Below are positions 55,298 through 64,000 of a stretch of DNA of 64,000 nucleotides, piece by piece. Both the position numbers and the translations under genes were made by a program. The notes under the pieces were generated by a model. That model saw nothing but the letters and a program-made list of their open reading frames with translations. It did not search any database and was not told the DNA's origin. The DNA comes from Eutypella sp. D-1 (taxonomy: Eukaryota; Ascomycota; Sordariomycetes; Xylariales; Diatrypaceae), in NCBI GenBank assembly GCA_023313575.1, contig JAJTTP010000008.1, positions 310,001 to 374,000 on the forward strand. Reading direction: 5' to 3'. How positions within the stretch are numbered: position 1 is the stretch's first letter; each line of letters starts with the position of its first letter.

Positions 55298-56362
55298 ATG
55301 ACGCAAGACCAGCAGCAGCCGACGGCGGCGCAACTCGACGAGGTGCGGAAGGCGGTGCGGGAGCTTCTGCGACAGCCGGACTACGACGACGGGTCAGCGG
55401 GACCGGTGCTGGTGCGGCTGGCATGGCATAGCGCGGGGACGTACTGCAAGGAGACGGGGACGGGGGGCTCGAACGGGGCGGGGATGCGATACGAGACGGA
55501 AGGCGGGGACCCAGCGAACGCGGGCCTGCAACACGCGCGGGCGTTCCTCGAACCGCTCAAGCGACGATTCCCGTGGATCACGTACGCGGACCTCTGGACG
55601 CTGGCGGGCGCGGAGGCGGTGGAGGCCATGGGCGGGCCGCGCGTGGCCTGGCGCGGCGGGCGCTCCGACTTCGAAAGCCCGGACGACAAGCGCGCGCCGC
55701 CGCGCGGACGCCTGCCCGATGGCGCCCAGGGCGCCGAGCACCTGCGCCACGTGTTCGGACGCATGGGGTTCGATGACCGCGAGATCGTCGCGCTGTCGGG
55801 CGCGCATAACCTCGGGCGGTGCCACGCGGACCGGTCGGGGTTCCACGGCAAGTGGGTCAATAACCCGACGCGGTTCTCGAACCAGTACTTCCGGCTCCTG
55901 CTGGCCAACGACTGGAAGAAGACGCGCCTGCCCAACGGCGTCGAGCAGTTCGTCTACGTGGACGAGGACGACGTCGCCGCTGCTGAGGAGGACGGCGAGG
56001 AACCCCCCGAGGGCCTCATGATGCTGCCCACCGACGTTGCGCTCCTGCACGACCCGGCCTTCCGCCCCTGGGTCGAGCGCTACGCCAAAGATAAAGACCT
56101 ATTCTTCGAGCACTTCGCCGCCGTCTTCGCGAAGCTCCTCGAGCTCGGCATCCGTCGCGACGCGAGCGGCCGCGTCCTTAACGACGACGACGGTAGCAAC
56201 AAGACAGCCACCGCCGCCCCGTACCGCAGCGCCCCCAAGAAAAGCGACGAGCCGCAGGCCCCCGCGCAGGATCAGGGTCCCAGCCAGATCGGCCACGAGG
56301 CTGGTCCACTCAAGGAGCAGAATGAGAAGGCACGGAGGAGGAAGGAGGGTGCGAAGTTATAG
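55298..56362 (+). CDS. cytochrome c peroxidase-like heme peroxidase (cytosolic type)
   Basis: An intronless frame of 354 residues. It belongs to class I plant-type heme peroxidases (CcP/APX), which reduce H2O2 with cytochrome c or ascorbate. All key residues are present: distal Arg40, Trp43 and His44 ([11 protein letters not shown]), proximal His170 ([12 protein letters not shown]), the radical-site Trp186 (GFHGKW, equivalent of yeast CcP Trp191) and the buried Asp246 (LPTDVALL). Trp186 favours CcP-type activity over strict APX, though this is inference. There is no mitochondrial presequence, and an extended Lys/Glu/Pro-rich C-terminal tail (about 305-354) ends RRRKEGAKL. The C-terminal tail and lack of presequence match the extra, non-mitochondrial CcP-like peroxidases of filamentous fungi. 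Third codon positions are almost all G/C. Confidence 0.9.
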   Translation: MTQDQQQPTAAQLDEVRKAVRELLRQPDYDDGSAGPVLVRLAWHSAGTYCKETGTGGSNGAGMRYETEGGDPANAGLQHARAFLEPLKRRFPWITYADLWTLAGAEAVEAMGGPRVAWRGGRSDFESPDDKRAPPRGRLPDGAQGAEHLRHVFGRMGFDDREIVALSGAHNLGRCHADRSGFHGKWVNNPTRFSNQYFRLLLANDWKKTRLPNGVEQFVYVDEDDVAAAEEDGEEPPEGLMMLPTDVALLHDPAFRPWVERYAKDKDLFFEHFAAVFAKLLELGIRRDASGRVLNDDDGSNKTATAAPYRSAPKKSDEPQAPAQDQGPSQIGHEAGPLKEQNEKARRRKEGAKL

Positions 56363-57365
56363 ACATAGAAAGGGAAGGGGGAGGGGGGGCATCTTCTAGA
56401 GTATAGATTTGGCCAGAGCGCCTATTACATTTCACCTACCCACTAGATCTTCTTTCCTTTCAAGATACCTACCTACATTTTAGATCATCTGTACGATAAA
56501 CGGCTAGAGATAGAGTTCCCAGAGAAGTAGAACAAGATCATTATATCATTGTCCAACGTTTTGTAAAAAAAAGCATCGGGTCTTTCGAGTACTGATTTGC
56601 ATGTCGTCGCCGATCATATGACGTGCATAATGCCTTGCTCAAGTATGGGTAGGAGTATGCAAGTATGAACCAGGATAACTTTCACTTCGCTGTCTCCACG
56701 GAAAGATTCCACCAGCAACCCACAGAGCCACTTTGGTCTTAAATAGAACAGAGGAATATGGTTGTTTCTAAACTTTTGCTGCTCACTAGTGCCGGCCGCT
56801 ATTTTCCACGGGTCTCACCTTATTTATATATCTACCTGGGTAAGGAGTATACATATATAAGGTATATAGTAAGTATAGAGTAGTATACAAGTAAAGTGTT
56901 CTGGGAAGAGATCCACATCGCTTCTAGAATCTTTTAGGTTGGAGTAACATCCAGGATACTCTCTGTAACTAGCCCTATCGAAGTTACCAAGTGAAATTTT
57001 CCATCAATCACGAGCTCCCATTTCCCGTTACCACTGGAAGGGAGCGTCGAGACACTACGACACACTACGATACACTACGGGGTTCCTGCTCCAACAAGCG
57101 TGGAAATCTGCCCCCCTTTTCCCCACCAACCACTCCGAACCCCACGATTCCCCGGCGCTCGGCATAATTTAGTCGTTCCTCGCTACCTTTGGCTAAGGAA
57201 CTGAATGTAACCTCCGTAAAAGGCTTGTCCCCGTGGAGGAATAAATAGCCAGTTCCTTAGTATCTCACTGGCATCGTGGAAGCAGAAAATCTACAAATCC
57301 TGTCAGCTCCAAAAAAACCTCTCTCAGTAACCCAGTACTCGCGCCCAGCTTGAAGTTCTTTCACG
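56363..57365. promoter_or_regulatory. intergenic / promoter of L-galactonate dehydratase
   Basis: An AT-rich stretch near 56815-56895 is followed by the promoter. A CCACCAA (57123-57129) fits the CCNCCAA core reported for galacturonate-responsive promoters. AATAAATAG (57240-57248) could serve as a TATA-like element about 120 bp before the ATG. A short repeated CACTACGA/CACTACGATA run lies at 57053-57080. Confidence 0.4.
57123..57129 (+). promoter_or_regulatory. possible galacturonate-response motif (CCNCCAA)
   Basis: CCACCAA, about 240 bp upstream of gaaB. The CCNCCAA core is the reported target of the GaaR-type activator in other fungi. It is a 7-mer with one free base, so chance occurrence is quite possible. 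Confidence 0.25.
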
Positions 57366-58821
57366 ATGCCCGAGATCACAATCACTGGCTGGTCCACCAG
57401 GGACGTCCGGTTCCCTACGTCCCTGGATAAGACTGGCTCCGATGCCATGAATGCCGCAGGCGATTACTCGGCGGCCTACTGCATCCTCGAGACAGATTCT
57501 GAGTTCACGGGTCATGGTATGGTACGTTATACAGAGTCATCCTCCTCGATTCCCACGTGAACTACATCTACCACCCGTCCCGGCAAAGTTACTAACAAGC
57601 GAGTGAAAACCCTGCGTCGCGTAGACCTTCACTATCGGCCGGGGCAATGACATCGTCTGCGCTGCCATCAACCACCTCGGGGACCGGGTCAAGGGACGGA
57701 CGCTATCGTCTCTGGTGGCAGACTGGGGCAAGACGTGGCGGCATCTAGTCAACGACTCGCAGCTGCGGTGGATCGGGCCGGAGAAGGGGGTGATCCATCT
57801 GGCGCTGGGGGCGGTGGTCAACGCGATATGGGACCTGTGGGCGAAGACGCTGGGCAAGCCGGTGTGGCAGGTCGTGGCGGAGATGACGCCCGAGGAGCTC
57901 GTGCGCTGCGTCGACTTCCGCTACATCACGGACGCGCTGACGCCCGAGGAGGCGGTGGCACTGCTGCGAAAGTCCGAGCCGGGCAAGGCCGAGCGCCTGC
58001 GCCACGCCCTCGACAACCGCGCCGTCCCCGCCTACACTACCAGCGCCGGCTGGCTTGGCTACGGCGAGGACAAGATGCGCGACCTGCTACGCGAGACCCT
58101 CGCCAACGGCTACCGCCACTTCAAGCTCAAGGTCGGCGGCGGCGTGGAGGCGGACCGGTGCCGCCTGGCCATCGCCCGCGAGATCATCGGCTACGACGAC
58201 GGCAACGTGCTCATGGTCGACGCGAACCAGGTGTGGAGCGTTCCCGAGGCCATCGAGTACATGAGCCAGCTGGCGGACTTCAAGCCGTGGTTCATCGAGG
58301 AGCCGACGTCGCCGGACGACGTGCTGGGGCACAAGGCGGTGCGGGAGGCGCTGAAACCCCACGGCATCGGCGTCGCCACGGGCGAGATGTGCCAGAACCG
58401 CGTGGTGTTCAAGCAGCTGCTGGTGGCGGGCGCCATCGACGTGTGCCAGATCGACGCGTGCCGGCTGGGCGGCGTCAACGAGGCGCTCGCAGTGCTGCTG
58501 CTGGCCGCGAAGTTCGGCGTCCCCGTCGTGCCCCACTCCGGCGGCGTCGGCCTCCCCGAGTACACCCAGCACCTGAGCACCATTGACTACGTCGTCGTCA
58601 CCGGCCGCCTCTCCGTCCTCGAGTACGTCGACCACCTCCATGAGCACTTCCTCCACCCTTCCGTCATCCGCGACGGCTACTACCAGACCCCGCGCGAGCC
58701 CGGCTACAGCGTCGAGATGCGCCCCGAGAGCATGGACCGCTTCGAGTACCCCGGCCGCGACGGCGTCAGCTGGTGGAGGACCGACGAGGCCAAGCCCATC
58801 CTTGAGGGCGAGAAGATCTGA
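57366..58821 (+). CDS. gaaB: L-galactonate dehydratase (D-galacturonate catabolism)
   Basis: Two exons, 57366-57521 and 57625-58821, with a 103-bp intron (GTACGT...GCGTAG) give 450 residues, the family length. This enolase-superfamily enzyme removes water from L-galactonate to give 2-keto-3-deoxy-L-galactonate, the second step of fungal D-galacturonate (pectin) catabolism. Near-diagnostic blocks are DVRFPTSLDKTGSDAMNAAG, YSAAYCILETDS, TFTIGRGNDIVCAAINH and SLVADWGKTWRHLVNDSQLR. Catalytic and metal residues of the superfamily are visible: Lys219/Lys221 (HFKLKVGGG), Asp251 (MVDANQVW), Glu277 (FIEEPTSPDD), Glu306 (GVATGEMCQNR) and His356 (VPVVPHSGG). A related L-fuconate dehydratase role is less likely because of the extended identity. 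The other pathway genes (gaaA, gaaC, gaaD) are not in the window. Confidence 0.93.
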
Positions 58822-60188
58822 GTGCCGACGGCCCGTAGACTACGGGGCGGTTGGTCCGGCATGAGGTAAAGAATGCTGCCCAGCCGTAAATGACGCTGCC
58901 ACCTCACGAGATGACTTACGTTCACGTTTTGGTGCCTTCCAGTAGCGCACGCGAGGCTTCGCAACTAGGGGACTGGGATTTCGTCGTGGGGTTTACCATG
59001 GAAACGGGCAAGAATCGCGATCAGCATGGCCATTTAACCGGCATAGTAGACGGGCATATTGCATTATTCGGTACGGACGATATTCCGGACGCCTGGCTAG
59101 ACTAGATTTGAATGATAATCAGTCCGTAGGGTCATGATGGCATCATGTATAGTGTTTACGTATATACTATCACTATCACAGGATCAGTACATAAGTAAAT
59201 TTGCAAAAGAGGACGTTGAAATATCTCCCAGGTTCTCCCTAGCTATCCTGCACTGCCTTCATTCCCCCCCCCCCCCTCCCATCCGGGATAACATCTTAGG
59301 GGTAGCTAGTAAATAACCAGGCCGACCTAACAGGGTGACCGAGAGGCTCCTAAGAGGAACAAATACGTTGTCAAGCGTGCTCCGCTAAATTAAGGACATA
59401 TCTCGATTCGCCATACCGTTTATTATCTGGCAACGGTCTCGGCATCTTCATCGCCTCTTCAAATTTGCCAAATGTCTAGGTAGCTATTACCAATCCGCCG
59501 TCGCCAGCATCGCTGTAGTTGCCACCGCGACAGGTCTTCAAACTCTCTAACATACCTAGGAATAAGGAGCATACGGCCCCCTCATCGAGCTAGGTCCACT
59601 CCACTGAATGAAGACAAGCGTTGGTTGGTATGGACGGGCACGCAATGTTGGATAGACACAACCACAGCCAAGCGTCCGCGGTCCTTGTTATTCACGACAA
59701 GCTGGGAAATTCGACTAGGGCCGCGAGATATAACTACCAGGAAGGAAGGAATCAAGCCAAGTAGCAACAAAATAGACAAGAGGGTTGCTTGGCCATATCC
59801 CATCCCATAGTTAAATCATGTCATCATGTTTACAGTAACATCCCGAATCACAACTCAAAACATGACGCAGAAAGTAGCAGTATGCACGGGCTGTCGGCTT
59901 GTTTTATTATTATATAACTATCCTCTGTCTACACATCAAGTAGATTATATAAAATCGCCTCGTTGATCCCCGAAAGGAGGTTTCATTTCTAGAGTAAGTC
60001 CGCCTCTTGTGCGTTGCTTGCTTCCCCCCCTTAGACCTGCGCAGGCGGTGGTATACATAACTCCCGGGGAGCGTTGAGCTCGCAGTGGGGCCGTAATGTT
60101 CTCGCGCGTATACACATATGCCAAGTTTTCAGGCCCCGCTACATACGTCGGCGGGGTCCGCCAAGGGATCTCTGTGGATTCTTCTCTT
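58822..60188. other. convergent 3' intergenic region
   Basis: Lies between the tail-to-tail gaaB gene and the flavoprotein-fusion gene. A 71-codon frame at 58890-59105 is not convincing. A 13-nt C run is at 59264-59276. Nothing else is supportable. Confidence 0.45.
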
Positions 60189-62060
60189 TTATATGCACCT
60201 GCTCTTCATCCACTCGCTGGTGCGGAGGCCGAGGTTGAGGCCGTTGCGGGCCCACCACCTCCTGACGGGTTGGGGGTCGCCGATGGCGTCCTCGAGGGCC
60301 TCCTCGATATCGCAGGTCTTGTACTCGACGCGGTGCTTCCGGCCCGCGCCGTCGTCACCCTCGCTCTCGCCATCGCCTTGGCCCTGGCCCTCGCCCTGAC
60401 TGCCCCGTGCGTATCGCCGCCACCACTCCAGCACCGCGACGTGGCCGTGCTTGGTGGGCGCCACTAGCACCTGAGTGTCGAAGGACATGTTGTCGCCCTT
60501 GAGCTCGCGCCACGTGTCTAGCACGCCGATCTGGCCGTGCGCGCTGGCCATCTTGCACACGCTTTCGCTGTGGGCCAGCGGGATGCCGGAGCTCTCCCAC
60601 CACCGAATCACGGCCGTCTGTCCCTGCTGGGCAGCACTCAGGAGGCTGCGGCCGGGCTTCAGCATGATGTTCGCGTCTCGAAGCGCGGCGTCGCGCCACC
60701 ATTCCAGCACAAGGAGGTGCCCCTTCGCGGAGGCCTGCTCGAGCGCCGCCTCGGTGTACTTGAGCGTCAGGCCGGAGCGCAGCCACCAGTCTAGCACGTG
60801 GACGTAGCCCATGCGCGAGGCGTTGTCCAGGGCCTCGGCGTCGTACTCCTTTTTGAGGAAGGACGGAGACGTGTTCCACCAGTCGAGGATGTCGGTCCGG
60901 CCGTAGATTCCTGACGCCTTGTTAGGAAGCAACTTAGCGCTAAACGAGGCCCAAAAGATCTTGTTGAGGTTGTTTTCTAGGTACGTCAAGACGTCTATTA
61001 GGGAAAACTTGATAATCAGCTTAACAGCCAACGACGAAACGTAGCGCAGACCTTTGGGAGCTTCGGCCAGCTTCTCGCAAATGGCGTCGGACCCGGGACA
61101 GGAGAGTATCAACCATTCTAGATCGTGCATATATATTTCTATAGGGTCGGCTAGGTCTTCACGCTTTTTTCTCCACTCCGGTGGTGTTTTGAGAGTCGTA
61201 TATATGCCTAAAGCCGTCGCTAGTTCCCAATCACCAACGTGTTCGAAAATAAGCGACCATATCTCGGGGGGCAAAGCTGTGCTAATGCGACTAGAGTCCG
61301 GAGGATATAGGGCCTGGTGAGCAGCAACCTCGACGTCGTGGCCGAGACTCATCAATTCGGCTTGGTTTTTGATAATTCCAACTAGATCGGTGAAGCCGTC
61401 CCAAGAGACGACGCGTTTGTGGGCTCCAACGCCCTCGTAATGCCAGAGAACGGGGTTCATGACCTTAACCCAACTCCACTTTCGCTTTATCTTGCTCAAC
61501 TGCTTCTTGGTCGTGGGATTCTCCCACATCTGGACGGACATGCCGGGGACCAATAGAATCTTCTTGGAGACGTCCCAGGCGCGGAGGATTTCGAGTAGGG
61601 TGGTATCGGCGATGCCGCACATCATCTTGGCGAGGTGGTCGGCGTCGATGGGGGCGAGAACAAGGAGATCAGCCCAGTCGACCAATTCGAAAGCATTTTG
61701 TCTCGCAGCATCTATGGCTTCTCTTGTTCTCTGGTCGGCGTCTATGGCCAGGGTAGCCAAACTCCTATTCTCCATAACGATGATATCGTGGGTCAATCGC
61801 AGGGGAACCTCGTCAACGAGGGCCCTCGTCTCGATCTGAGCATCCTTAAGTAGACGGACGGCGATGACCTGGGCGTATGAGACATCCCGGGGGCCATTTG
61901 CGGCGACCAATAGGCGAAGTCTTCTTGTGCGAGGCATGTCGTGTAGCGAAGAGAAAGAAGATGCCAATGGTGTGGGAGAGCGAGTAGAAAGGGATTGGTT
62001 ACGAAAGAGGGAAGGAAGAGATAATTCGGATGGTGATGGACTAAATTGACCAGCAGCCAT
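60189..62060 (-). CDS. flavoprotein / F-box-like / ankyrin-like fusion protein, 623 aa
   Basis: An intronless minus-strand frame from ATG at 62060. Residues ~47-205 match the HFCD flavoprotein fold of Hal3/PPC decarboxylases: LRLLVAANGPRD, VDWADLLVLAPIDADHLAKM, GIADTTLLEILRAWD and PGMSVQMWENP. Compared with plant Hal3, the catalytic His before E-L-x-x-W-A-D is Ala123 and the Asn of the PxMNxxMW motif is Ser175, so decarboxylase activity is unlikely though FMN may still bind. An F-box-like segment follows (~261-290, ALPPEIWSLIFEHVGDWELA). From ~385 there are at least five ~35-residue repeats of the ASxxGHxxVLxWWxxSGL type (VLDWWLRSGLTLKYTEAALE, VLEWWRDAALR, VIRWWESSG, VLEWWRRYARG), related to ankyrins. 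A Gly/Gln/Glu-rich stretch (~555-580) interrupts the end. The role is unknown; an SCF-type adaptor using the flavin domain as a binding module is speculation. Confidence 0.8.
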   Translation of the reverse strand: MAAGQFSPSPSELSLPSLFRNQSLSTRSPTPLASSFSSLHDMPRTRRLRLLVAANGPRDVSYAQVIAVRLLKDAQIETRALVDEVPLRLTHDIIVMENRSLATLAIDADQRTREAIDAARQNAFELVDWADLLVLAPIDADHLAKMMCGIADTTLLEILRAWDVSKKILLVPGMSVQMWENPTTKKQLSKIKRKWSWVKVMNPVLWHYEGVGAHKRVVSWDGFTDLVGIIKNQAELMSLGHDVEVAAHQALYPPDSSRISTALPPEIWSLIFEHVGDWELATALGIYTTLKTPPEWRKKREDLADPIEIYMHDLEWLILSCPGSDAICEKLAEAPKGLRYVSSLAVKLIIKFSLIDVLTYLENNLNKIFWASFSAKLLPNKASGIYGRTDILDWWNTSPSFLKKEYDAEALDNASRMGYVHVLDWWLRSGLTLKYTEAALEQASAKGHLLVLEWWRDAALRDANIMLKPGRSLLSAAQQGQTAVIRWWESSGIPLAHSESVCKMASAHGQIGVLDTWRELKGDNMSFDTQVLVAPTKHGHVAVLEWWRRYARGSQGEGQGQGDGESEGDDGAGRKHRVEYKTCDIEEALEDAIGDPQPVRRWWARNGLNLGLRTSEWMKSRCI

Positions 62061-64000
62061 CTTGACACATTATATATGATGTAGTTATTTGGAAGAGAGA
62101 CAAGGTATTGTTTTATTTGATCGAGTTAAGATGAACAGATACCTGGGTAGGTATGTAAGTAGTATGTAAGTGGTATGTAAGAAGGAGTAGTAAGTGGAAG
62201 TGATAGAGAGAGGAGAAAAGATATATGTAACTATACCTAGGCCTAAGTATGTAAAGTAGTTACTTTGTAGTTATTACTTTAGTAAGTACATATGTATGTA
62301 AGTAGGTAGGTAGTCTTGGTAGTTACATTCTAGAAGTGTTAGAAGGGGAAAGAGACAGGGAGACAGGGAGACAGAGAGGGTCCTATTAGGTAGTTGCATA
62401 GGTCCTATTATCCACCTATCCACCTATCAGCCTATCCACATAGACTAAACAGTTCTGACAGTTCTAATGCAGAGAGTGACTAGTGATGAACAAATGACGT
62501 TGAATATTGGGCATTGAAAAACATTCGATCGATCCACGGTCAGCCGATCGCTCAATCGCTGTTCAGTTGTTCGGGCTCGATACGGAGAAGGAGAAGGAGG
62601 GGAAGTGAGTGAAGTGTATAAAAATGCAGTCCTGGGAGAGATATATATAAAGAGAAAAAAAGTACACTAAGTAGTAAGTAGGTAACCTTAAAATAATTAC
62701 TGTAACAACTTCCGGGTCTGCGAGTCCAAGACAAAAACTGACCTTATTACACCTACTTACCTAAGTACCTACCCCCTAAGTATGGAAGTAGCTAAGTGCA
62801 AGGTTGCATGCAGCCCCGGAGCAGTTACATAGCCGTCTCAAGTATTTTAAGTTCGTCCGTGTTTAGAGTTACAACTTTAAGCAAGGGGAAAAAAGACAGA
62901 CAGATTACCCGGGTATCTACCTATTCAAGTCTATCTATTGATAGAGACTTGATATTCGAGATGTTCGTTAATCATACTCCCATATCTATGGCATTATGCT
63001 AATAAGAGGGTATTACGGTTACTAGTTAGGTGGCAGCGTGGATGTTCCGTCGTGTTGGTGTCATAGTGGAGCTGTATATACATGGCCAAGGGATATGTAC
63101 CTAGGAAGATATCCATGTTACTTACCTAAGTATATACATCTTAAGGGGCTCTCTGAGCTCTATGCCTCCAAAGAAGACCTCCAAGTACCTATAACCTACC
63201 ATTTACCTCGGAAGGAGGTAACTACTGTGAATAACAACATAATAACTAACTTGGCAGTCTTATACAAAATCCAGAGCTGCCAATGATTTTCATAGGATGC
63301 AAAGCTGGCCTCGGGAGGCTATCCGATCCGTAAGTGCCTACATACTATGGTAGTAACTCGCCGCCGACCCTGCAGATGCCCCTGGGACTGAACCCTAAAT
63401 GGAATAAGATAATTGGGCGCAATGGCGCTTAATCACCCAGTAATAGTACTATACTTATAGTAGCCGGCAAACACAGATCATCCCAATATGTAGTGCCGCT
63501 AGTGGGTTGTTGGAAGGTCGAAGGTGATCCACTCTCATATGCCAAGTACCTTCACTCCGAATTTGCGCTTTATTGTACTTTGGGTAAGATTACTCTGTAC
63601 ATTACTGTACTAACCAAATCCATATGGGTATGGAATTAGAATACCTAGTACCTAGATGTATGTAGTAAACCCTCTCCCCTCTCCCCTCTCCCCCCAGGCA
63701 GGTTCAAAGTCAATTACCCAGGTACTCGCTAATTCATTAAGTACCTCCACTAATTATCTCACTAACTGCTTCAGTACCTATCCACTAACTATCAGTAATA
63801 TTTACTATTTACTACTACTACCCGGATAAAGTAGGTACCAGGGCTACATACCATTTGCCATTAAGCCATTATCGTCGTTCCCCCCGTTCCAACTCTGCAC
63901 GTACTTCATTCAACTTTCTATCGACAATTCAAGTCTGCCTCCAGTCAGCCCAAAGCTACAATCTTGCGATCTTGCACTACCACTCCATGTCCCAAATGCG
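62061..64000. other. gene-poor interval to window end
   Basis: No supportable gene. It begins with the promoter of the flavoprotein-fusion gene. It contains GTATGTAAGTA-type repeats (62148-62180 and 62280-62312), GACAGGGA units (62351-62375), and a CCCCTCT microsatellite (63673-63694). From about 63840 the sequence becomes C-rich and CAAC-rich like a gene leader, so a gene may start beyond the window. Confidence 0.45.

Noticed and set aside
58087..58656. 189-codon frame antisense to gaaB
   Set aside because: Mirror of the highly conserved dehydratase coding sequence; its composition follows from that gene.
58890..59105. 71-codon frame just downstream of gaaB
   Set aside because: The product looks moderately protein-like, but it is short, lies within the probable 3' UTR and has no support.

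Overview
This window is nuclear DNA of a filamentous ascomycete (Pezizomycotina, most likely Sordariomycetes). The protein-coding genes are interrupted by short introns (about 50-140 bp) with GT/AG ends and CTAAC/CTGAC-type branch points. The gene set is typical of filamentous fungi: the CreC and CreD carbon-catabolite regulators, an L-galactonate dehydratase of fungal pectin catabolism, a cytosolic cytochrome c peroxidase, and F-box/ankyrin proteins. I saw no operons, no rRNA, no CRISPR array and no intact transposon. The taxonomic call is an inference from gene content and style.

Layout. 0.1-0.7 kb: a possible 5' exon of an unrecognised gene. 1.5-3.0 kb (+): alanine aminotransferase. 4.0-5.7 kb (-): proteasome lid subunit Rpn7, divergent from 6.5-7.9 kb (+) mRNA cap guanine-N7 methyltransferase. 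7.9-13.8 kb: gene-poor, with one small low-complexity protein gene at 11.4 kb. 13.8-16.0 kb (-): CreC in six coding exons, the first only 5 nt long. 18.0-19.9 kb (+): mitochondrial Rho GTPase Gem1/Miro. 20.6-23.4 kb (+): very GC-rich F-box/ankyrin protein. 23.4-33.4 kb: gene-poor, holding the tail end of a possible membrane-anchored protein gene (24.8-25.2 kb), a degenerate CCAAT/GGATCA repeat array (26.8-27.3 kb) and a Clr5-domain gene (27.9-28.9 kb, -). 33.5-35.1 kb (-): Slm1-like BAR/PH protein. 37.0-39.0 kb (-): CreD arrestin. 39.0-46.8 kb: a long desert without a credible gene. 46.8-47.9 kb (-): disordered protein. 50.8-52.1 kb (+): conserved-looking hypothetical protein. 53.0-54.3 kb (+): Nse2/Mms21 SUMO ligase. 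55.3-56.4 kb (+): cytochrome c peroxidase. 57.4-58.8 kb (+): L-galactonate dehydratase. 60.2-62.1 kb (-): a flavoprotein/F-box/ankyrin-like fusion.

Functional links. CreC (scaffold of the CreB deubiquitinase) and CreD (arrestin adaptor of the Rsp5/HulA HECT ligase) act on opposite sides of the ubiquitin control of carbon repression, and their genes lie about 21 kb apart here. Rpn7 and the two F-box proteins also belong to the ubiquitin-proteasome system. Most other genes are unrelated housekeeping functions.

The most unusual item is the gene at 60.2-62.1 kb. It joins a PPC-decarboxylase/Hal3-type flavoprotein domain, in which the expected catalytic His and Asn are replaced, to an F-box-like segment and WW-type ankyrin-like repeats. 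The gene-poor intervals carry many short palindromic words of the CCTAGGTA / ACTTAAGTA type, homopolymer C runs and tRNA-like box A/B relics. They look like decayed repeat-derived DNA, but no complete element could be delimited by eye.
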